Below, in pieces: positions 12,342 through 24,930 of a stretch of 64,000 nt of DNA (position 1 is its first letter; every line of letters begins with the position of its first letter). The position numbers and the translations under genes were made by a program. The notes below the pieces were generated by a model that saw only the letters and a program-made list of their open reading frames with translations, ran no database searches and had not been told where the DNA came from. Source of the DNA: Selaginella moellendorffii (Eukaryota; Streptophyta; Lycopodiopsida; Selaginellales; Selaginellaceae); assembly GCF_000143415.4 (NCBI RefSeq), contig NW_003314327.1, forward strand, positions 919,403-983,402. Direction: 5' to 3'.

Positions 12342-15300
12342 TCAGATGATCCGGTTCCTGATGTCCTCTAGCTTCTTCATCACCTCTCCGGGAGTCCTGT
12401 CCAGCTCCTCGGCAATTTTGCGCTGTAAGTCTGGCGGAAGTGTGGGATATTGTTCGCATAGATCTCCATCAATAACATCCTGGATTTTAGACACTTGTCA
12501 GTACGAGCAAGAAGAAAAAAAGAGTGACAAAAAGGAAGAAGTCTACTGACCTTGACAGGGAAGTAGGCCGAGCGAAAAGCCATGTGATCGCGGCCGCACA
12601 GCGGTGGATGCTCCTGTCGCATATGCATCTCCAAGTGCGAGAAGAAATCCACGTCCTCTCGCGACGAGAATGGCAGCAGCGCCCCCACAGAGCCCATGAC
12701 CGTGCCATAGATCACGCTCTCGCCCCCGCCTGGGATGAGCGACGCCTTTTGCATGCACGTCACCACTTCCCCGACGTGGAACTGGATGATCTCCTCCACC
12801 TTGTTGGGAGCTCCGTTGAGCCGGCCCTGCTCCCACTTTATCTTGCCACCCGTCGGGTCGTCCTCGATCTCCTCCGACAGGTCTTGCGGCAGCCGCACGA
12901 AGAAGAGGTTCCCGAACTTGTCTCCCGCGGCCATGGTGTCGAAGTCGATGTGCAGCGACGCTGTCAGCCACCTGGGGCTGCTATCGTCGGCGAAGGCGTA
13001 GAGCTGGTTTTCGTCTCGCCGGTACTTGACGTAGTGGAAGGACTGCAACCAAAACAGAGCGTTAGTCACTGGCAGCACGCGAGCAAATGTGTTTTCTTAC
13101 CTCTTGGATGTCGCCCACGTAGATCCTGTCGCCGTAACTGTGGATGGAGGTGATGGTGTTCGGGAAGTTTTTGTTCTCGCATTTCCTCAGCAGCTTCCGC
13201 TTGCCAAGGTCGTAGATCCGAAGTATCTGCCCGATGCCGGCAAGCAGACGGCCCTGGAACTGGCAGAGAGCGGTCGGAACGCCGTCGATGGGTGTCTTGT
13301 GCACCAGCTCCAGAGATCTGCCGTCCTCGACAAACCGGTATATGTGGATGAAGCCACCCATCGATCTCCGCTTGGGCCACCACTCCAAGTCCTTGGCAGT
13401 ACCCACAGCAAGAACTGTTCCGAGGTTCTTGTTGTCGTGAAAGTTGACGCAGCAGATGCTAAAGGCCGCCTCGTTCTCCTGCAGCTCCAGCAGGCACGTT
13501 GTGGCCGCTGCCTTGGGATCCAGGACTCTGATGCACGACACCCACCTCCTCGAGTCGGTTTTGGGATAGCCATACTGCTCGTCGGGCATTGGCTCCTCCT
13601 CGGACTTCTCCTGGTTGTCGATCTCCATCATCCCATTGTCTTGAGCTGCAGCGCTCCTGCTCATGTGTTCGCGCTCCTCGGTCGTGAACGTCCCCTGGTC
13701 GGTCTCGATGAGCACCAGAAACTTCCGCTTGGGATGCAGGATAAACTTCCTGGGCGTGTATCGAAGTTGGATGGACGTCTGGTTGAAAGTCTCCCCGAGC
13801 CTCTCAATCGTGAAGACTCGCAGCGCTTCGCCAGCCACGGCCACAACACCCTCTGCGCATTGGTCCGATGAGAAGGAGGCCGCATACTCCAGGGTCTCGT
13901 AAGAAAGTGGAGTCAGGAGGAAGTGTCCCTGGTGAATGTAACCGAGCCACGGCCGACTGGAGAGGCACAAGAGTGCCTGACGGCCCCGAACAGACGTCGC
14001 AAAGAGCTTGGGAGCTCTCAGGCCCAGAAACCTCGTTCGAGTCCCAGATAGCTGCCCGGTGACCATGTCAACTTCAGTCCTGAGAAGAACGCCGTTCTGA
14101 AGGCCGGCGTTGAGGAAAACACTCGCTGGATACACTGCACCATCTTCTCCACCTGTTGACGCCTGAACTTCGAGCAAGAGCAGTGACTCTGGTGGGGAAG
14201 CCACCATCTGGACGCTCAAGATGTGCATGCAATCGTTGGGGTCGAGCGAGAGGATGCGGATGGTGTTGTCGTAGGAGCCAACAGCGAGGAACCGAGAACG
14301 CTGCCTGCCTTCTGGAACTGGGCCTATAGCCAAGCAGGCCACATCCCCCGACATTTCTCGCTTCTCTATCTCCATGAGCTGCCCCGTCGGATCCATCTCG
14401 AAGTAAATCAGCTCACCGCCGCTCAAGCCTATCACCACCTGCATCCTGTTGGAGCCAACTTTGACGATGGTCTTCTTGCCGGGAGTTTTCCACTCGTTTA
14501 TGCGCACTAATGACCGAATGTGTCGGATCCCATTGGGATACACCTGCATTAGCGAGTCGTCCCCGAGCAGAGAAACTTGAAGAGAAGGTGTCGTGTCCAG
14601 AAATCCGCTGTCACTGACTTCCTCCACTGTTTCGCCGATGGACAGCACCAGCGTGGCGTTCAGAAAGGACACCACGATGTAGGCATCGAACTCGTCGGTG
14701 ACACTCTTCTTCACCGTCCACACAGCACTCGGTACTCCCGGAAGCTGTGACACTGCCATCTCGGACACTGCAAGACCCGGCCTGAGTATCCGCAGCGTCG
14801 AGCGAGGACCTCTCCCGCAAGCCACGAAAATCTGGGGCGTTTCCTCTTCGAACAAGTTGGCAATCTTCATGTCCATAATTGGCATGAGGCTCTCCCCCTC
14901 GTCAATCTGGATCAAGTTCTTGAGCTTGCGGGGCTGGAAAAAGATGGGCTTAAAACCATCTTCGGTCTCCTCGAGAGTTGCAGAAGAGGATTCTACGTCC
15001 GGGTCGTCGCCAATACCCTGGAACTGATAGAGCGCATGGTTTCCAAACTCGGAAGCAGCAAAGAGGAAGCCGCTCTTGAGAACGCACATTGCCGAGGTGA
15101 CGGGAAAGGTGTCGAAGTACTTGATCTTGAGCTCTGTCACCACCATATCCGTATCGTTGAAGCTCAGCGTCACCTTAAAAACATCCCCATACTCGGTCTG
15201 GAGGAGAAAGAAAAAGACGCTCTTTTGCCTGTGCGTCGCGGCCGAAACGACGAGCACACCCCTGTCCGCCGGCAAGTCGGCTCGCCTGGGGATCAGAGCT

Positions 15301-16094
15301 CTCAGCTCTTGGGACTGGTTCTTGTAGATGACGAAGTTATCCGCGCAGACCAAGACTCCACTGGGTCCATCGGCACCGCCGGGAACGGTGACGAGCATGT
15401 TGGCACCATTGTCTATGGGCTCGCTCCACTTGCGAACGACGTGATTCAGTCCCAGGTCCAGCTCGTAGAAAGTGAGGTGCTTCTGTGCCTCGAGCGCCGC
15501 CTGGCCCGTGGCGTCCTGGTCGGCGTCCGAGTAGTCGAGCTCGATGGCGGCGAACATCGGGTTCTCAAAGCCACAGTCCACCCCGACGAGGGAGTAGACA
15601 ACGGTGTGGGACTTGTGAGCCTCCAAAGGAGAGGAAATGGTGAGCCTGGCCGCGTTGTCCCGGTTGAGCACGTAGACGAGCTTCTGCTTCTCGGTGGCGG
15701 CGATCATCACCGCCCGGCCCTTTGGATCCACGGACAAGAACTGGCCGGGCACGATGCGGCGGCACCCGGATTTCCCAAACGTCTCCTTGTGGACGGGATC
15801 GAAGGCGTTCCTGTCGCGATTGTACTCGAGGATGACGATCTTGCCCGAGTCGGAGCCGACGACGAGGTAATCCTTGTGGGATCCGGTGAGGCGGAACTGC
15901 GCGAGCGAGCGGACGACGCCAAATATTTCCACCGCGAGCAGCGTCTGGAGCTTGCCATTGTCGTCGGGGCGCAGGAGCTCTAGGATCTTACCGCGGCCGA
16001 TGACGATCTCCTGGCTCTTGCCGCCGATGAAGTTGCCGTAGCAGGCGCACACGATCCCAGTGGCGCGCTGCAGCGTCAGGCTGTACAAGAACAT
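12342..16094 (-). CDS. SF3B3: Splicing factor 3B subunit 3 (SF3B3/SAP130)
   Basis: Three exons: 13101-16094 (998 codons), 12551-13042 and 12342-12479, giving about 1,207 residues, close to the usual length of plant SF3B3. The protein is a three-beta-propeller scaffold of the U2 snRNP SF3b complex, which helps recognise the branch point. It starts MFLYSLTLQRATGIVCACYGNF, shows the typical run of propeller blades, and has near-invariant stretches such as FFQPRKLKNLIQIDEG, ILRPGLAVSE and PNGIRHIRS. It ends with DVIDGDLCEQYPTLPP and EDIRNRII before TGA (12342-12344). DDB1 and CPSF160 share the fold, but the C-terminus and sequence are those of SF3B3. All joints keep frame and nothing is broken. 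The 3' end faces the CTLH gene end 128 bases away. Confidence 0.96.
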
Positions 16095-16318
16095 TGCCGC
16101 TGAGCTAAAACCCTAGCCCGAGAGCTCAAGAGCCCTAACGCATCAAAAGAGAATATCCTGTGAACTCATTTAACCAACAAACGTTTACTTCTTTCACTAT
16201 CAACAAATCAAACGCCAACCCAACCTCGCCTGCCTCGTTAGTCACTTCTTCAAAACACTGCCAATCAAGCGAGCAGAGAGAATGAATGAGACGGTGCAAA
16301 GGGAAGGAAATCTTCGAC

Positions 16319-17567
16319 TTACTTATACAAGTATCCAGCGATTCCTAAAACGATGCACAAAAGAATGATATCGATGCAGAAATTCCTGCTAGATCGCATC
16401 TACAGCGAACAAAGCCCCGGTAAGAAGCCACAATCTCGAGAAAGTAAGCAAGAGGTACCTTGTTCACAGTATCTTTCAATCTCACGTTCGTGGTTCTAAG
16501 CTCAGCGTTGGCGTAATCCACCTGCGGCAACACTCAAGCTTCAGCTTTCTTCCAGATCAACAAACAATGAATGCCGCACCTTGCTGTCAATCTCATCGAT
16601 CAGAGGGACCTGCCTGTCCATTTCCTGTAGAAATAGTCACGGATTTAAATCGGCACTTGAAAGAAGGCATAGAATAGCTCTTACTTCGTTGATATCTTGA
16701 GCCATGTTTCGCAAAGTGGAGAGACCTTCGGCTATTGTATCCAGGCCTTGATCCTACCAAAGAACAAAAACACAACTTCACTGTTAGACAATAGAAAAGA
16801 ATAAAAGCAAAGTGCAAGTCAACTTTACCTGTCTAGCTTTCCGAGTCTCGTACTCCTGTCGGAACCCCTTCGATTCTTCGGAGTGCTCGTACTGCTCGGG
16901 ACGCATCACGTCCTCTAGAGGTTGCATGAAAGAAGAACTATAACCTCCGAAGCAACGATAGAAGCTTTTTCTAGAAACATACCGGGACTAACCGAGTCGA
17001 TCTTGATCTCCATTTTGTTGTTGGACGCGCTTTTGCTGTTGCCCCAGCTGCTTCGTTTGTTCCCCAAGTTTGTTCCCTCTGGAATCGATTCAATCTTCTC
17101 AGCAAGCGCAAGGACGAGGTCTGGACGAGCTTCCATTTCTTCCCTGGAAAGTCCCTTCACCTGGACAAACAAACCAAAATTTCCTTGATTATGATACCAC
17201 CGCAGGCGTACACAAACTATGCTAGCTTACCTTTCTAGGAGCGAGCTTCTCCAGCTTTGGGATCTCATTCCTTAGCGCGGCCTTGGATCGGCGGACTTCG
17301 GCATTCAATGCGGCTACAGTAGCTCGATTCTTCTCCGTGGCGGCCTCGTTCGCTTTCTAGACAGGGATAATCGCCTCACTGGGCGCTCGGCGGTGGAAAT
17401 TTTGGTGTTACCTGGAGCGTGGTCTCCACATCCGCGTTGAGAACCGTGTAGAGCTTGAGGAAGCCATCGGTGGAGGAGATCTGCGCGTCCCGCTGCCGAT
17501 CCAGATCATACTTCTCGTACTTCTGGCACAGCGCATCGACGCGCGTGAGAATGTCGATGACGCTCAT
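16319..17567 (-). CDS. SYP71: SYP7-family Qc-SNARE syntaxin
   Basis: Eight exons trace exactly: 17412-17567, 17231-17356, 16983-17160, 16829-16914, 16685-16753, 16580-16624, 16459-16521 and 16319-16399. They total 267 codons, against about 266 for Arabidopsis SYP71. The N-terminus MSVIDILTRVDALCQKYEKYD is the SYP7 signature. The SNARE helix reads DQGLDTIAEGL, NMAQDINEEMDRQVPLIDEID and TNVRLKDTVNKMRSS, and the C-terminal anchor is FCIDIILLCIVLGIAGYLYK. SYP7 proteins are plant-specific Qc-SNAREs acting in membrane fusion at the ER and plasma membrane. The member within SYP71-73 cannot be assigned from sequence alone. It is divergent with the KAS I gene, with start codons 135 bases apart. Confidence 0.95.
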
Positions 17568-17702
17568 CTTGCGCTTCCCTCAAAAACCAAAGCCCTCACT
17601 CTCTTCGCAAGCTCCCCTCGTCGGGGGTTCGAATCCGGGGAGCTCGATTCTATTTGACCTAAACTTTCTGGGTATCGAACCACGACCGGGTGTTATAAGA
17701 AA
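17568..17702. promoter_or_regulatory. Divergent promoter region of SYP7 and KAS I, with tRNA-like hairpin
   Basis: This is the 135-base gap between two start codons. It contains a perfect 8-base inverted repeat, AGCTCCCC at 17610-17617 and GGGGAGCT at 17637-17644, whose loop carries GGTTCGAATCC (17626-17636), the consensus of an RNA polymerase III B box. The surrounding bases do not fold into a complete tRNA. A promoter role is inferred from position. Confidence 0.45.
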
Positions 17703-19483
17703 ATGGCCATGGCAGCACCATCGTCGTGGGAAGCAGGGATTTGGCACAAGAAGAAGAGCAATGGACGCATTCCTCTCGGCGCCATCGCCAGAAAGCATGG
17801 TAATATCGCCATGTCTTGCAGCTCCTTCTCGTCACTGCTGCTCTCCAGATCCAAGGACGATCATCATCCGGTGGAGCGCGAGAGAGATCCCAAGAAGCGC
17901 GTGGTGATCACCGGCATGGGATTGGTGTCCGTCTTCGGCAACGATGTGGATTCCTTCTACGACAAGCTCCTCCAGGGCGAGAGCGGGATCACGCTCATCG
18001 ACCGCTTCGACGCGTCCAAGTTCCCGACGCGATTCGGCGGCCAGATCCGCAACTTCTCGTCCCAGGGCTACATCGATGGCAAGAACGACCGGCGCCTCGA
18101 CGATTGCCTGCGCTACTGCCTGGTGAGTGGGAAGAAGGCGCTAGAGAACGCGGAGCTGGATACAAGCAAGGTAAAATCTCTCGAGCTCCTCAAATATTTC
18201 GATGATATGATCGCTGCATTGTCTGTCTAGATCGACAAGGAGCGTGTTGGCGTCGTGGTGGGATCGGGAATGGGAGGTCTCTCGGTGTTCTCGGATGCTG
18301 TCCAGGCGCTCGGTGACAAAGGCCACCGCCGCATCACTCCCTTTTTCATTCCCTACACCATCACCAACATGGGCTCGGCGCTCATCGCCATCGAGCTGGG
18401 ATTCATGGGGCCGAATTACTCCATCTCCACAGCCTGTGCCACTTCCAACTACTGCTTCTGCGCTGCGGCCAATCACATTCGTCGCGGGGAGGCCGACGTT
18501 ATGCTTACCGGTGGCACCGAGGCCCCGATCATCCCAGTCGGGCTTGGCGGATTCGTTGCTTGCCGGGCTCTGTCGCAGAGGAACAGCGATCCCCAGACGG
18601 CTTCTCGGCCATGGGACAGAGATCGAGATGGATTTGTCATTGGAGAAGGCGCCGGAATTCTGGTATGATCTTCCATCTTTCTTACGTAGTATGATCTTCC
18701 ATCTTTTGTTTTTTCCTTGCGTGGTTTTCCAACTTTCCAACTTTGTACCAGGTGATGGAGAGTTTGGATCACGCCATGAGGCGAAACGCGCCCATTCTTG
18801 CGGAGTACTTGGGTGGCGCTGTCACTTGTGATGCTTACCACATGACTGATCCTCGAGCCGATGGATTGGGAGTTTCAACGTGCATTACGCGTGCACTAGA
18901 TGACGCGGGTGTACATCCAGAAGAGGTATTATCTCTTTGCGCTCGTCTCGATCATTCTCACCAAGGTTTTCAGGTGAATTTTATAAACGCTCACGCTACA
19001 TCCACTCCAGTTGGCGACATGGCTGAGGTGAATGCCATTAAAAAAGTATTCAAGGATACGTCAGAGATGAAGATGAACGCTACCAAGGTACGTCTGATTG
19101 CTGCAATGCTGCTATTGTAACTTGAGCCTTTCTAGTCGATGATTGGACATTCTCTTGGAGCCTGTGGTGGCCTGGAAGCCATTGCCACCATCAAAGCTAT
19201 CAAGACTGGATGGGTTCATCCAACTATCAACCAATTTGTGAGTCGGAATAGCTTGCTTGTTCACGATCACTCACAATCCTTTCGGCAGAATGTTGACCCG
19301 CTAGTAACATGTTTTGATACGGTTCCAAACGTGAAGAAACAGCACGAGATCAACGTTGGTAAGTAAAACGACGTCGTTGGAAGCAAGGCAGTACTAACAC
19401 GACTCCACACAACAGCTATTTCGAACTCGTTTGGCTTTGGAGGCCACAATTCGGTGGTCGTCTTCGCACCGTTTGTTCACTAA
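17703..19483 (+). CDS. KAS1: 3-oxoacyl-ACP synthase I (KAS I), plastid
   Basis: Seven exons: 17703-18170, 18231-18662, 18752-18925, 18974-19087, 19136-19237, 19289-19358 and 19416-19483, making 475 residues. The enzyme extends acyl-ACP chains in plastid fatty-acid synthesis by condensation with malonyl-ACP. About 60 N-terminal residues, rich in Ser and basic residues, look like a transit peptide; the enzyme body begins KKRVVITGMGLVSVFGND. The catalytic Cys is in STACATSNYC, and the two catalytic His are in INAHATSTPVGD and SMIGHSLGACGG. The C-terminus is NSFGFGGHNSVVVF. The stretch CRALSQRNSDPQTASRPWD favours KAS I over KAS II or the mitochondrial enzyme. All key residues are present. Confidence 0.95.
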
Positions 19484-19586
19484 GTAAAAAGATCTATTCA
19501 GTTTCCCCAGACAGCCAACACGTCTTGCTGGCGAGAGCAAGACGATTTAAAATATACAGTCTAGTATGCGAGCTGGAAATAATCTC

Positions 19587-22500
19587 TCAAGTTTTTTGCG
19601 AGTCCTTCCTGGTCGGCTTTCTCAAATCGTCGAAACTGGGTTTGCCATTGTATTCCTGTGACGAAGGCTTTAAAGAAAAGAAAAAACTTTGGTTCTGGGA
19701 CAGTCTTACCTCTGCTCGCGCACACTTGCTATTGCGTCTCGACTCTAAGACGCTCGCTTCTGCATGGTCTATACATTTTCCATGGAAACGAACGTGGCCA
19801 TCCGTGTCGTTCACAGTTTCGATCTGGAGCAAGCCCTGTAATGGAGGATCATCACTTTGCGAAAAAAAAGAAAGAAGCAAACAATGTCCTAACCTTGGAA
19901 TGAGCACACCAGGCATGAAAAGGAACAGCACACTTCGCCTCGTGACACTGAATACATGAGCCACCTTCTCGTTTGCATATGGTGCAAGTCTAAACAAGAA
20001 CCCAGAACAGAGAAAAACATAAGACCATAAGACCAAAGTTTTTTCTCTACGTACCAGTCGTCTCCTGGAAACCGAAACTCCAGATACGTCGAACATCCCC
20101 ATCGTTCCAAGGTTGAGGCACCTCGTCCCGGGCATCCACAGGGCGCACACCATATGAACCCATTGTGCGACGCTCGGATCACTCACGGAAGCCGTGATGG
20201 TGTTGCTGACTTCTTCGATTTCCCTGGCGCTGTTTCTCTCCGATCGGCGTACCTGCTTAAGCCCAGGCTTGGGCCGTTCACCGCTTCCGGCCTTCCATGC
20301 CTTAAGTAGTCCCTTCACGACGGTCTGCGCGTTTTGAGCTCGAGTCATCGCCCCGCCGCGATATCCACACAGGACACACACCTGGAATGAAACCACTCGT
20401 CCATCAGCAACTGGCTAACAAGTTAAACTACTTACGATGTTCTCGACTTCGGACTTGCATGGACGGCACGTCCACGAGGACTTTGGAACCTTAGGAACTC
20501 CATAGCAAGCTTGATGGACCTGCTTTGAGCGCAAAATTCGTAAATCGTTTAAAAACAAATTTCGTTACCTTCACTGGACACGCGCTACAGTAGATGAGCT
20601 GATTGTGTGATTCGGACTTTGAACTCCCACAAACGGAGCAAGCGTTTTCCTTGACAGGTTGAGCCTTCTTGCAATGCTTCTTCAGCTCCAACTCATCTTC
20701 TACACACTTCAGTTTTACTGTCTGCGTTGTTCCAGGTTCACGAATGCCGCTGCATGGCGAAAACAATTTTAGTCCATCCCGCAACTTTGAAACTCCAAAC
20801 CTGAAAGTAGAGGTTGTTTGTTGGTGATTCGTAGTCCTCCTTCGCTTTACAACTTCGGTTTCTGCTAATGAGCTCTTCCCTGTCTGCCCTGACTCCAGTT
20901 TCTTTTTCGCAACCGACGATGTCTGTCTTTGGGAATCATCGTCAGTTGCTAGAGACTTTGTTTTCCTGGTAGCTCCTCTTGGAGACCTTTCACCACGAGG
21001 AATGATACTTTGTCCCACTCTGAAAGGCCGACAAGTTACGTTTGCAGAAGGGTCAGGCATTGACGAATTGAGCTCAGACAGCTTACGCTTGCGGATCTCT
21101 TTGCGTAGAGCACCACCATCTTCCTTACACCCCTGTCCTTCAGCATTCTTTGAAAAACGGGGAAATCCTTCCAGACTGATTCTCCGTTCAGTTGCGTGCT
21201 TCATTATCGACTTCATTGACATCATCTTCCCGTTTCCACCGTTCCCCGTCCGGTTGTGTTTTCTTTGATCGCTACTGTCGGAATCCTGTTCGTCTGTGCC
21301 GGCTGGTGGGTCTCGACTCTTAACTTTGATTTTCAAAAGAGTGTTTTTCTGCTTCCCCCTGGCTATGTCGCCGTGCGAGTCCTTGAGAAGGAGAGATGCA
21401 GAACGGGTCTTCCTCACAGTTGTTCTCGATCGCTTTTGCTTCGGTGTAAGCTTACATAGAGCAGTGTTTTGTTCCTCATCATCCCTTTGCTGCCGTCGGT
21501 TCGAAGCAGGGAGCTCGGAAACGCCTGAATCATTACCCTTGGAATTCCTAGCCATGATTGTGTCGTTGAGGCTCGCCACCTTTTTCCGGCCTCTTCTTTC
21601 AACCTTGTCTTCATGTTGCACTTCTTGCAACCCTTCTATCATGACGGACTCATTAGCCTCGCTGGAAGAGCGGTCGCTTGGTGAGAGTGATAACTCCCGA
21701 GTATCTCCAGCTTCAAACTTTTCGGAGCTGGATTTTCCAATACCCGAGCCTTCATCAATTAAGTCATGCTCTCGGCTCTCCGACTCCAGTGTCGAGGCTT
21801 CATCATTCACGTCGTCGTGTGCATCTGAAAAACTCGCAACGTTCTCCGAGCTTTTAGTTGAAACCTCGCTAGTTTCATCCTCGTCCTCGAGTGAGGTGGT
21901 CTTGCCAGCTAGAATGCCTTCACCCGTGGTTTCACCGGGGACTTCTAAGCCATCACACGGCTTTGCAGGCGCGTTCCACCCAAAGGAACCATTTTCAAGC
22001 GGCACGTTTTTTTCCGAATGAACTGTGCCTGTAGGCAACTCATTTTCACCAACCGATACTAGTAGCCCAGAATTTGCCGGTATAATTGACGATGTATCTT
22101 CGTGGTGCTGGCCTGGTTTCCCCTCTAGAAGACTATCCCTTGTCAGATTTTGCGAGCTGGCGGCATGACTATTCCTTTCACCTTGTACTAAGAGCGCGGT
22201 AGAGTTTCTGCAGAAAGAGCTGATATAGTTTAAGCATATGCAGACTTAACCGACCTGTTTGCTTCGTCGACAATGTATGGATGCTCCACTATCGCCTTGT
22301 GATCCAAAGCGCTTTTTCCTGAAGTGAAGAATACAACTTAGAAAGGTAATCCTCAGCGTAGATTATACCTGGAGTGGCAATCGAAGGATTCGCTGGTTCT
22401 GTTTCAGCTCTCCCGTTGTCACATAAACGTGCTTTGGATCTAAATTGCTCGCCGATGTGAAGAGCTTCCTGTCCATCGAGCACAGATCCTGTTGCTTTGT

Positions 22501-24847
22501 GTTCCATACCCTGTTGCTGTATACAGCTACTACTGCTCATTCGGCACGCCAAAGTTTCCTGGGGTGCGGGTGCAGCCCGGGTCCCATCACCCCCAAAGCA
22601 GTGTACCACCTCCTTCTCTTTACTTTGCAAATACCGAGTCCCATTGTTGGACCATCCCACTTGAGAGCATTCTTGTGAGACGTATTGCTGACTATCCATC
22701 TGAGTAAATCCAACAACGTCGTTAAGCAGCCGATGACTCACCATTCTCTGCTTCATCTGTGACTGTGATAGCAGTTCAAGCGAGTTTTCTGGCACGTGAG
22801 GTTTTAACTGGTAGAAAGAGTCCCCATGCTCTGACGAAACTCTGTTCCCATTCTGATTTGGTGGCTCCGTCCAGAACTTTGTCCTCTCACTGAGTACTGT
22901 TCTTTCCAATGCGGCCGGGCCATAGTGACCGAAGTTCACAACGTTGATTTTCTCCAGTCGTTGTTGTTGGGTAAACTGCTGAACATCTTGCTGTGACTGG
23001 AAACCATAGCCATGTACTGATCCCGGGTGAAGGCTGGCATCAACTGCACAAACATATACAGAAACCTTGTCAGCCGAAGGGTCAAGCGGACTTACGTACT
23101 CTTTTGATACGCTCTTTCATAAACGAGTGAGGTTGGCTGATCCATCTCTGTAGTCTGCATCTGTGACCGGAAGGCTGTGCCGAATGATGCTCCTGCTTTC
23201 TGTGCTTGCTGTGACGGCTGCCCCAGCCTCAACTCAAAGCTCGACGCAAAACTGTCCTTGTCCTGTCTGACGTTCTCGTCCCAAGGTTTCCTTGCTTGAT
23301 CAGAATGCAAGATCCTTTCCCGCAAACCAAGCTGTTGTTCAGCAGACGAATAGGCTCGACCACCATTGATGAAGTCGAAATGCATTGGCTTGACGGCACC
23401 CACAATCCGTTGAAACTGCGGTGAAAGAAGCTCAGCGCCTTTCGAACTTCTGTTGCAGCCTTGGAAAACAGCGTCCTGGTAATTCCCATAGTTCAGACTC
23501 GCAGGGAGGTTTGCCATCTGAACGGGCTGGCAACTGGTAAAAGTCTCAGGCAACTTAGGAGTGTGTACGTTTCTACTCGTTTCACTTCCATCACCAGAGT
23601 CCCATCCAGCTTCGTCATCCGGCACAGGAACCTGTGCGCATACGTTAGCTAGAAAAGACGGGAGAAGATGATAACACGAACCCCGACTCGTGTAAAGACT
23701 TTTCTGCGCCACTGGACTAGTGTCTCCCCCGTTTCCAAGTAGACAGCATTGCCGGGATTGACAGAATGAGAACCAGCATGCTGATGCAATGAAAAGAAAG
23801 TAAGAGAGTGAGAGAGAATAAAAAAAGAACGCACAGATCGTCTAAATCTCTACCGGCACTTGCCTGGACAAACTTGGCAACTGTCATCGCGCAGCCGTGA
23901 CACAAACACACCACCTCCAGCCGACCCCTATCAGTGAGAAGCAACTCTCCATCTGTTGTCGGGAAAAGCCCGAGCAAGATGACGTCAAAGAGATGATCCA
24001 AGACGCAAGGTATAGAGAGGAAGAGAAAACTTACTGGCGATCAATCCTTGAGCGCCGGGAGTGTATACCCGCAGACCCGCCGGGAAGGCATGCGAAGTAG
24101 AGTTCGCGCTGTTGATAGATTTTCTCTGTGGAGGTAGCAGCGCCTGTCCGTGGAGCTGCTGCTGGTTTCGAAAGTCTGTAGAGCAGCTAGTCTGGGCGTC
24201 ATAGGTTGATCGAGACAAAGAGCTGTCCTTGAAGAAGTCGACGTCGGATTTCTTGGTCCTTGATCTGTTCTTGAGCAAGCCCAAGTCCCGGTCCAGAGAA
24301 GCAGTGGTAGCAACGTCGGTGAGAAGGGCACGATTGGTAGTAGCGGGATGGAGCTCCTGGACGCCAGACCAGGGCACGGCAGCATTGGCACTCGCAGTGG
24401 AGGAAACTAGATGATGTTGCAAGTGTGGATGATGAGAAGTGACGATCCCTCCGGCCGAGTGATGGAGAGAGTGCTGCTGATGCTGCTGTTGCTGCTGCTG
24501 GACGAGAGCTAGCAGCTGATTGCTGCCTTGATCGCTGCTACGAATCGACTGCTGCTGCTTAAGGCCTCCTTCCAGGCCGCCGAAGTTGATGAGATGATTA
24601 GCGCCCAGCGTCTCCTGCCGGATTGTCACGCAGACCTCCTGCGCGACGAAGGGATGATGGTGATGGTGAGGCGGATGATTCAGCTGGCTCACGGTGCCAG
24701 CCGCATTGGCCGCATTGACCTGGAATTGCAGTGCAGCGAGGATCACAATGTGAGGCTCCCGGGGCCAAGGGGAGATGAATGTAGGCTTACCTGAGCTCCG
24801 CCAAACGATTGCTGCGGTCGACTGTGGTGCTTCCACAGATCCTCCAT
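19587..24847 (-). CDS. PHD finger plus extended-PHD chromatin protein
   Basis: A long multi-exon gene. It starts MEESVEAPQSTAAIVWRSS (exon 24791-24847). The next exon has His and Gln runs, then a segment near 23870-23999 reads GRLEVVCLCHGCAMTVAKFVQ. A long, charged low-complexity region follows (22038 down to about 20700). The C-terminal part carries a C4HC3 PHD finger (CSVCGSSKSES, LIYCSACPVKVHQACYG, SWTCRPC) directly followed by an extended PHD: IVCVLCGYRGGAMT, WVHMVCALWMPG, TCTICKREGGSCIQCHEAKC and FHAWCAHS. This paired PHD-ePHD is seen in BRPF/JADE proteins and in plant relatives such as the protein of Arabidopsis At1g77800; it usually reads histone H3. No SET domain is present, so it is not a trithorax methyltransferase. 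The stop is at 19587-19589. The N-terminal exons were assembled by frame and motif and are less certain. Confidence 0.8.
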
Positions 24848-24930
24848 CCAAGCTCTCCCGCTCAGGAGACCCCCATAGCCCTAAAAACCCTTGCTTGGTG
24901 AAATAGGGTTCTTGAAAGGGCGAGGCAATC
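24848..24930. promoter_or_regulatory. Divergent promoter of PHD gene and spatacsin gene
   Basis: Only 83 bases lie between the two start codons. The gap has AGCCCTAAAAACCC (24877-24890) and ATAGGGTT (24903-24910), that is, telo-box-like motifs on both strands. The promoter role is inferred from position. Confidence 0.5.

Noticed and set aside
13089-13871. Plus-strand open frame of 260 codons
   Set aside because: Again the complement of SF3B3 coding sequence; its composition mirrors the sense codons.
15036-15983. Long plus-strand open frame (315 codons) inside the SF3B3 gene
   Set aside because: It is the antisense shadow of a large GC-rich exon; the minus-strand frame is an unmistakable SF3B3 and the plus-strand translation has no recognisable motif.
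17600-17680. A tRNA gene at the B-box-like GGTTCGAATCC
   Set aside because: The T-arm stem is mismatched, and no D-arm, anticodon arm or paired acceptor stem can be drawn; kept only as a hairpin observation.
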